Shown: piece by piece, positions 5,666 through 9,803 of the stretch
Numbering within the stretch: the first letter of the stretch is position 1
How the letters are laid out: every line of letters starts with the position of its first letter
DNA from: Candidatus Aminicenantota bacterium
GTDB taxonomy: Bacteria; Acidobacteriota; Aminicenantia; Aminicenantales; Aminicenantaceae
Direction: 5' to 3'
Assembly: GCA_016926925.1 (NCBI GenBank)
Contig: JAFGNQ010000225.1
Span: forward strand, 1 to 9,803
Length of the DNA: 9,803 nucleotides
The notes under the pieces: generated by a model
What the model saw: only the letters and a program-made list of their open reading frames with translations
Database searches by the model: none
What the model was told of the DNA's origin: nothing
Made by a program: the position numbers and the translations under genes

Positions 5666-5931
5666 GGTTCGCTGACAACCGGAGTTATTTGACGCCCCCG
5701 AGCTATGGATATTTTGGATTCGCAAGAATCGACCGGAGCTGTTCTTCAACCTTTCGGCATCGGCCTCCGTATGTGATTGAATTCGAAGAAATTAGACGAC
5801 GGGCTGATTCATATAAACACAACATATTGTATAATGAGAACACTATTTCCACTATATATAGGACTCTGTGCCAAAAGTCCTCTTCCATTTGTGAGGGTGA
5901 TTTTTTCGGTTTTCGTACCTCACCCCCTTTC
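5666..5931. other. Unassigned 266-bp stretch between divergent promoters
   Basis: No gene is supported here. On the plus strand an open frame runs through into proS, but the proS promoter sits inside it. On the minus strand a 61-codon frame lacks a ribosome site. Visible structure on the plus strand: GATTC-GCAA-GAATC (5717-5730), a short stem with a GNRA-type tetraloop; CGGAG/CTCCG (5734-5769); an isolated TATAAT (5830-5835); AGGACT/AGTCCT (5860-5881); and GTGAGG/CCTCAC near 5891-5925. A small RNA is possible but unproven. Confidence 0.35.
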
Positions 5932-5960
5932 TTGACAAAAATAACGCCTGCGGCTAGAAT
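5932..5960 (+). promoter_or_regulatory. Promoter for proS
   Basis: A perfect TTGACA (5932-5937), a 17-base spacer and TAGAAT (5955-5960) place the transcript start near 5967. An in-frame ATG at 5959 lies inside the -10 box and so cannot be the start codon on this transcript. The next in-frame start, GTG 5989, has AGGAG seven bases upstream. Confidence 0.7.
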
Positions 5961-5988
5961 GACCAAGCATTTCGGCCAGGAGATTACG

Positions 5989-7446
5989 GTGAGCAAAGAT
6001 GAACGTTTTGTTAAACAAATAACTCTTAAGAGTGAAGATATTTCGAAATGGTACGGAGAAATCATCCGGAGAGCGGAACTTGCGGATTATGCCCCCATGA
6101 AAGGAATGATGGTCATCAGGCCCTATGGATTCGCTATCTGGGAAAATGCAAAAAACCTTCTTGACCGGAGGATTAAAGAAAGCGGCCATGTTAATGCCTA
6201 TTTTCCGCTCTTCATACCTGAGAGTTTTCTTCAAAAGGAAACAGAGCATTTAGAGGGATTTTCTCCGGAGGTAGCCTGGGTAACATGGGGAGGTCAGGAG
6301 GAGCTCGAGGAAAGGCTGGCCGTACGCCCCACTTCCGAGGCGATCATCGGAAACATGTATTCCAAGTGGATCAAATCCTGGCGGGATCTGCCAGTTCTGA
6401 TAAATCAATGGGCCAATATTGTCCGTTGGGAAAAAGTGACGCGTCCTTTTCTCAGGACTACGGAGTTTCTCTGGCAAGAGGGACATACGGCCCATGAGAC
6501 ATACGAGGAAGCTCAGGACGAGACACTGAAGAGTTTGGCAATGTACAAAGAGTTTTCAGAGACTGAATTGGCCATCCCCGTGATCTCCGGAGTTAAGTCG
6601 CAGAAAGAGAAATTTGCAGGAGCCTTAGCCACTTACGCCATCGAGGGTTTGATGTCGGATGGAAAAGCCCTGCAAATGGGAACATCGCACAATCTCGGCC
6701 AGCACTTTTCCAAAGTCTTTAACATCCGGTTTGAGGACCGCACTCAAAAAATTCAGTATGTCTGGCAGACATCTTGGGGGATGTCTACGCGTATCGTAGG
6801 GGCCTTGATTATGAGTCACGGTGATGATTCCGGGTTGAAGCTTCCTCCCAACATAGCTCCGATCCAGGTTGTCGTTGTGCCGATTACTTTAGGTGATTGG
6901 CGGGAAAGCGTGCTTCCCGTAGCCCAGAAAATCGAGATGGGTCTTAAAGAGAAAGGATTGCGTGTCCATCTGGATGCGAGAGAGGAGTTTACGCCCGGCT
7001 GGAAATTTTCGGAATGGGAGATGAGAGGCGTTCCGCTGAGAATCGAAATCGGTCCGCGAGACATTAAAAACAATCAAGCCGTGGCGGTCAGGCGGGATAA
7101 CGGAAACAAAGAGACGCTGCCGCTCGAATCACTTGAAGAGAAACTGTCGGCTATATTGAGAGATATACAAAAGCGGATGTTCGATCAGGCGCTGACTTTT
7201 CAGAAAGAAAACACGCATGAGGTCGGGGACTATCAAGAGTTCAAGTCCGTCTTGGAATCCAAGAGAGGATTCATCAGGACCTGCTGGTGCGGCGATCCTG
7301 CTTGTGAAGAGAAGATCAAAGAAGAAACCATGGCCACCATCCGCGTTATCGTCAAGGAAGAAGACAGCCCGAAGCTTGGGAGAACGTGCATTCTTTGCGG
7401 GAAAGAGGCGGAAGAGGGAGCGGCCTACTTCGCAAAAGCTTATTAA
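5989..7446 (+). CDS. proS: Prolyl-tRNA synthetase, class 3 (archaeal/eukaryotic type)
   Basis: ProRS joins proline to its tRNA using ATP in the cytoplasm. From GTG 5989 the protein is 485 residues, the length expected for the short type without the bacterial editing insertion. Family blocks are SEDISKWYGEIIRRAELADYAP (15-36), VIRPYGFAIWEN (42-53), RPTSEAIIGNMY (113-124), the class II motif 2 region RWEKVTRPFLRTTEFLWQEGH (146-166), TSHNLGQHFSKVF (232-244) and motif 3 GMSTRIVGALIMSHGDD (264-280). The anticodon-binding domain follows (about 290-395). The C-terminal zinc-type domain has CWCGDPAC (432-439) and CILCG (467-471) and ends in the typical Tyr485. The open frame extends upstream to 5659, but the promoter at 5932-5960 and the AGGAG site fix the GTG. 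The starting sequence VSKDERFVKQIT also matches the usual N-terminus of this type. Confidence 0.95.
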   Translation: MSKDERFVKQITLKSEDISKWYGEIIRRAELADYAPMKGMMVIRPYGFAIWENAKNLLDRRIKESGHVNAYFPLFIPESFLQKETEHLEGFSPEVAWVTWGGQEELEERLAVRPTSEAIIGNMYSKWIKSWRDLPVLINQWANIVRWEKVTRPFLRTTEFLWQEGHTAHETYEEAQDETLKSLAMYKEFSETELAIPVISGVKSQKEKFAGALATYAIEGLMSDGKALQMGTSHNLGQHFSKVFNIRFEDRTQKIQYVWQTSWGMSTRIVGALIMSHGDDSGLKLPPNIAPIQVVVVPITLGDWRESVLPVAQKIEMGLKEKGLRVHLDAREEFTPGWKFSEWEMRGVPLRIEIGPRDIKNNQAVAVRRDNGNKETLPLESLEEKLSAILRDIQKRMFDQALTFQKENTHEVGDYQEFKSVLESKRGFIRTCWCGDPACEEKIKEETMATIRVIVKEEDSPKLGRTCILCGKEAEEGAAYFAKAY

Positions 7447-7453
7447 AACCTGC

Positions 7454-7488
7454 TTCGCTACCGTCCGTTCGCAGCGAACGACCACGGT
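7454..7488 (+). repeat. Overlapping hairpins just after proS
   Basis: CGTTCGC (7466-7472) and GCGAACG (7474-7480) form a near-perfect palindrome, enclosed by ACCGT (7460-7464) and ACGGT (7484-7488). AGCGAA (7473-7478) can instead pair with TTCGCT (7454-7459), so two folds compete. No T run follows, so it is not a standard terminator. It may stabilise the proS mRNA 3' end. Confidence 0.45.
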
Positions 7489-7494
7489 TCATGG

Positions 7495-7573
7495 GCCGAC
7501 GCTCCGTACCTGCCGCCATCTCGACTCGTGAATAATCCAAAAGCCTTTTAGCGGGAAAATGTTGAGCGTCGGC
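7495..7573. repeat. 10-bp perfect inverted repeat upstream of pcm
   Basis: GCCGACGCTC (7495-7504) is exactly complementary to GAGCGTCGGC (7564-7573), with 59 bases between. The right arm overlaps the -35 box and spacer of the pcm promoter candidate. It may be an operator pair, a remnant of a small repeat element, or the base of a structured RNA. The stretch 7447-7580 holds no gene. Confidence 0.45.
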
Positions 7574-7591
7574 TGTGACTTGGAGTATAAT
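7562..7591 (+). promoter_or_regulatory. Probable promoter for the pcm-DUF192 operon
   Basis: TTGAGC (7562-7567), an 18-base spacer and a perfect TATAAT (7586-7591) predict a start near 7598, leaving a leader of about 68 bases before ATG 7666. Confidence 0.5.
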
Positions 7592-7603
7592 CAAAACAGT
7601 GCA

Positions 7604-7637
7604 AAATCCCTGCCCGGCGCAACAAAGCGGGGGATTT
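7604..7637 (+). promoter_or_regulatory. Hairpin at the 5' end of the pcm leader
   Basis: AAATCCC (7604-7610) pairs with GGGATTT (7631-7637), and CGC/GCG around AACAAA can close the inside. It starts only a few bases after the predicted transcription start. A 5'-terminal stem of this kind often protects mRNA. There is no T run for termination on the plus strand. Confidence 0.4.
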
Positions 7638-7665
7638 AAAGCCTAGGAATTAGAATTACGGGGAA

Positions 7666-8295
7666 ATGAAGAATTATCGAATCCCTCGCGAGGCCATGGT
7701 CGACACACAGCTCAAGGCAAGAGGAATCAAGGACAAGCGGGTGCTCGAAGCGATGAGGAAGGTTCCTCGACACAAATTTGTGCCGGAAAACATGAGAAAA
7801 TACGCCTATAACGATGAGCCTCTCCCGATAGGAAAAGGGCAGACAATTTCACAGCCCTATATCGTGGCTTATATGACGGAGACGCTGCATTTATCCGACG
7901 ATGATAAAATTCTGGAAATTGGAACAGGCTCGGGATATCAGGCTGCTGTTCTGGCTGAAATTGTGAAAAAAGTTTGCACGGTTGAATTCGTCAAAGAGCT
8001 TTCCCTCAACGCACAAGAGATTCTACGCAATGAGGGCTACTCCAATATTGATTTTAGAATCGGTGATGGGAATTTGGGCTGGGCCGACAACGCCCCTTTT
8101 GATGCGATCATGGTGACGGCGGCTCCTGCGAAAGTGCCGGAGAAATTAAAGGGACAGCTCAAAACCGGCGGCAGGATGATTGTACCTGTCGGAGATTCAT
8201 TTCAAGAATTGATACTCATAACCCGTGAAAAAAGAAAATTTAAAAGCAAAAAGCTATTGCCTGTGCGCTTTGTCCCGCTCGTAACACCTCATTGA
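7666..8295 (+). CDS. pcm: Protein-L-isoaspartate O-methyltransferase
   Basis: PCMT uses S-adenosylmethionine to methylate isoaspartyl residues that form as proteins age, allowing their repair in the cytoplasm. The 209-residue length is normal. The protein contains MVDTQLKARGIKD (11-23), VPRHKFVPE (33-41), PLPIGKGQTISQPYIVAYMT (52-71, substrate region), the SAM-binding motif ILEIGTGSGYQAA (82-94), IGDGNLGW (132-139) and FDAIMVTAAP (145-154), all in family order, and ends with a PVRFVPLV strand. GGGGA lies only two bases before the ATG, so the ribosome site is tight. The DUF192 gene follows 56 bases after the stop, suggesting a shared transcript. Confidence 0.95.
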   Translation: MKNYRIPREAMVDTQLKARGIKDKRVLEAMRKVPRHKFVPENMRKYAYNDEPLPIGKGQTISQPYIVAYMTETLHLSDDDKILEIGTGSGYQAAVLAEIVKKVCTVEFVKELSLNAQEILRNEGYSNIDFRIGDGNLGWADNAPFDAIMVTAAPAKVPEKLKGQLKTGGRMIVPVGDSFQELILITREKRKFKSKKLLPVRFVPLVTPH

Positions 8296-8351
8296 GGCTG
8301 AGCTTGGAGGCAAGATCGGGCTATAGAAATTTTAGATCTGAGAGATTCGCG

Positions 8352-8792
8352 ATGAAACAGATGTTTTCCGTATTTTTGGCGTTATTCGTTTTCTTGAGTT
8401 ATGGACTAACGACCACAAAGAAATTTGTGCAGGTCTTTTTGCCGGGCGGGAAGATCGTTACGGCCGAACTGGCTGTTTCCGATTCTGAAAGGGCTATGGG
8501 GCTCATGTTCCGCGAAACGGTGAATTCGGATCAGGGAATGCTTTTCATTTTTGAAGAGGAAGGCAAGCATTCATTCTGGATGAAAAACATGGTCGTCTCC
8601 ATCGATATTCTTTGGCTGAACAGTGCGAAGCAGATTGTCCACATCGAAGAGAGAGTTCCTCCATGTAAAAGGGATCCTTGTCCTTCCTATACACCCGGAG
8701 TTCCAGCTATGTATGTTTTGGAGTTGAAGGCCGGCAGTGTTGCGGAATGCGGCATAAAGTTATCGGACAAGATGAACTTTGTGCTTGAATGA
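8352..8792 (+). CDS. Exported DUF192-family protein
   Basis: From ATG 8352 the protein has 146 residues. Residues 1-20 form a signal peptide or membrane anchor (MKQMFSVFLALFVFLSYG). The rest is a single DUF192 domain: SERAMGLMFRE (45-55), DQGMLFIFEE (60-69), FWMKNMVVSIDILWL (75-89), IVHIEERVPPCKRDPCPSY (95-113) and PAMYVLELKAGSV (118-130). The family's biochemical role is not known to me. The domain is found free and exported in many bacteria. C105 and C110 are close enough to form a disulfide in the periplasm. A TTG at 8292 overlaps the pcm stop and keeps the frame open, but it has no ribosome site and would put 20 extra residues in front of the signal peptide. ATG 8352 is therefore preferred, with only a weak GAGAG upstream. 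Confidence 0.88.
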   Translation: MKQMFSVFLALFVFLSYGLTTTKKFVQVFLPGGKIVTAELAVSDSERAMGLMFRETVNSDQGMLFIFEEEGKHSFWMKNMVVSIDILWLNSAKQIVHIEERVPPCKRDPCPSYTPGVPAMYVLELKAGSVAECGIKLSDKMNFVLE

Positions 8793-8798
8793 GCTCGT

Positions 8799-9803
8799 TT
8801 ATTTAACCCCGATTTCAAGGATTCTCTCGAGTTCTGCAGATGCGTTTTCCGAGGCTTTTTTCGTTCCCAGCGTATCTCTGATTCTTTTGAACTGCTCAGA
8901 CATTTCTGTGCGGAGAGCATGCGACTCGAGAATTCTTGCCGCTTCATTCAGTAGGTTTGCGACCGTAAACTGTGTCTGGATCAATTCCGGCACAATCCTC
9001 CGGCCGGCCAGAATGTTAACGATACTGTATGTTCTGGTTTTGACGAACGGAAGCCCCAGCTTGTAACTCCAGGGTGATATCCTGTAAAAGGTGATGAACG
9101 GTGTTCCCAATAGAGCTGCTTCCAGGTTGGCTGTCCCGCATGATGTCAGGATCAAATCACTGTAGGCCATGGACTCATAACGGTCTTCTTTGAGGACATG
9201 AACATTCTTTAAACCACCTTGCAGATGCTCGCTGATGTTTCTCTCGTCCAAGCCTTCAGCCAGAACCAGGATGCACTCTGCTGAGAAATCCTCTGCCATT
9301 TTTTGTGTGCTTTTCATCAGGATGGGCATATGGTACTTGATCTCACTCATCCGGCTTCCCGGCATGAGACAGATTATTTTTTTGTCCGGACGGATGCCGT
9401 GTTTGCATAAGAATTCTTCTCTGGAGAGTTCCGTTTTCAAGCTCTCGCACAAGGGGTGCCCCACATAAACGCCTTCGACTCCGTTTTCCCTGTAAAACGT
9501 CTCCTCGAAGGGGAAAATCAACATCATCCGGTCCACAAATTTTTTGATGGTTTTCAGCCTGCCTTTCCTCCAAGCCCAAACGGTTGGACTGATGTAATAG
9601 AGGACCGGAACGGATTCTCTTTTCAGAACTTTCGCCATTCGCAGGTTGAAGTCGGGAGAGTCGATGAGAAGAGCGGCTGCCGGTTTTTTCGTGCGGACTT
9701 CTTTTTTGATTCTGTCGAAAATTCTTTTCAAACGGGGGAGATGGGAGAAGAGTTCAAAGATACCCATTACGGAAAGATCGGTGACGGGATAGAGGATTTG
9801 GAC
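8799..9803 (-). CDS. lpxB: Lipid-A-disaccharide synthase (partial, missing N-terminus)
   Basis: LpxB, a family GT19 glycosyltransferase, joins UDP-2,3-diacylglucosamine and lipid X to make the disaccharide core of lipid A at the inner membrane. The frame is open to the right edge: 12 codons (VQILYPVTDLSV) precede the first internal Met at 9767, and they fit the family. The gene therefore begins outside the window and about 50 residues are missing. In the 334 visible residues: LLIDSPDFNLRMAK (45-58), YYISPTVWAWRKGR (69-82), FPFEETFY (97-104), YVGHPL (113-118), LMPGSRMSEI (146-155) and SCGTANLEAALLGTPFITFYR (221-241), then NILAGRRIVPELIQ (263-276). All are LpxB hallmarks. The gene ends only six bases from the DUF192 stop on the other strand. 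It indicates an LPS-type outer membrane. Confidence 0.95.
   Translation of the reverse strand, partial: VQILYPVTDLSVMGIFELFSHLPRLKRIFDRIKKEVRTKKPAAALLIDSPDFNLRMAKVLKRESVPVLYYISPTVWAWRKGRLKTIKKFVDRMMLIFPFEETFYRENGVEGVYVGHPLCESLKTELSREEFLCKHGIRPDKKIICLMPGSRMSEIKYHMPILMKSTQKMAEDFSAECILVLAEGLDERNISEHLQGGLKNVHVLKEDRYESMAYSDLILTSCGTANLEAALLGTPFITFYRISPWSYKLGLPFVKTRTYSIVNILAGRRIVPELIQTQFTVANLLNEAARILESHALRTEMSEQFKRIRDTLGTKKASENASAELERILEIGVK

Noticed and set aside
5659..5988. N-terminal extension of proS from GTG 5659
   Set aside because: The strong TTGACA-17-TAGAAT promoter lies within it, and the AGGAG site and family N-terminus point to GTG 5989.
5703..6065. Minus-strand frame upstream of proS, including a 61-codon ATG frame
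   Set aside because: It has no ribosome site, overlaps the proS start and promoter, and shows no family pattern I recognise.
7491..7535. 14-codon ATG frame between proS and pcm
   Set aside because: It has no ribosome site, and its sequence is largely explained by the inverted repeat.
8292..8351. TTG start for the DUF192 gene overlapping the pcm stop
   Set aside because: It has no ribosome site and would place 20 hydrophilic residues before the signal peptide.
1..9803. tRNA, rRNA, CRISPR, insertion sequence or phage attachment site
   Set aside because: No cloverleaf, regular spaced repeats, transposase or terminal inverted repeats were seen on reading both strands.

Overview
The window looks like chromosomal DNA of a diderm (Gram-negative-type) bacterium of moderate GC content. 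The right-hand gene, lpxB, belongs to lipid A synthesis. There is a bacterial lipoprotein candidate, several good sigma-70-like promoters and Shine-Dalgarno sites, and no introns, phage genes, insertion sequences or CRISPR. The mix of a deoxyhypusine-synthase-like protein, an archaeal/eukaryotic-type (class 3) prolyl-tRNA synthetase and a cluster of PilZ proteins would fit an Acidobacteriota/Aminicenantota-like lineage. That placement is inference from gene content only.

Layout. Bases 1-665 (minus) hold the N-terminal part of a ClpP-class membrane-associated serine protease (NfeD/PH1510 family), read from a near-consensus promoter that would leave almost no 5' leader. A promoter on the plus strand (823-851) then leads to a tiny putative lipoprotein (880-990), followed by an HU/IHF-type DNA-binding protein (1166-1435) and a deoxyhypusine-synthase-like protein (1518-2483). 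From 5508 down to 2525 five minus-strand genes follow one another: a degenerate PilZ-like protein, a second degenerate PilZ-like protein, a NarL/LuxR-type response regulator whose receiver has lost its phosphorylation residues, a PilZ protein with an intact c-di-GMP signature, and dephospho-CoA kinase (coaE). A short coding-looking fragment without a start codon lies between the two degenerate PilZ genes.

Bases 5509-5988 form a divergent control region. A minus-strand promoter overlaps one arm of a 9-bp inverted repeat and starts a leader of about 120 nt containing two hairpins, which leads to the first PilZ gene. A plus-strand promoter at 5932-5960 serves proS (5989-7446). Between them lie 266 bp without a gene I can defend. 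After proS comes a hairpin-rich spacer, then pcm (protein-L-isoaspartate methyltransferase) and an exported DUF192 protein as a likely operon. lpxB converges on them from the right edge with only six bases between stop codons.

How they may work together: proS, coaE, pcm and lpxB are housekeeping or maintenance genes. The distinctive part is the PilZ / pseudo-receiver cluster. One paralogue keeps the c-di-GMP residues and two have lost them, beside a DNA-binding regulator that cannot be phosphorylated in the usual way. I read this as a possible second-messenger or protein-interaction-driven regulatory module. I see no fully new system that the sequence alone would prove.
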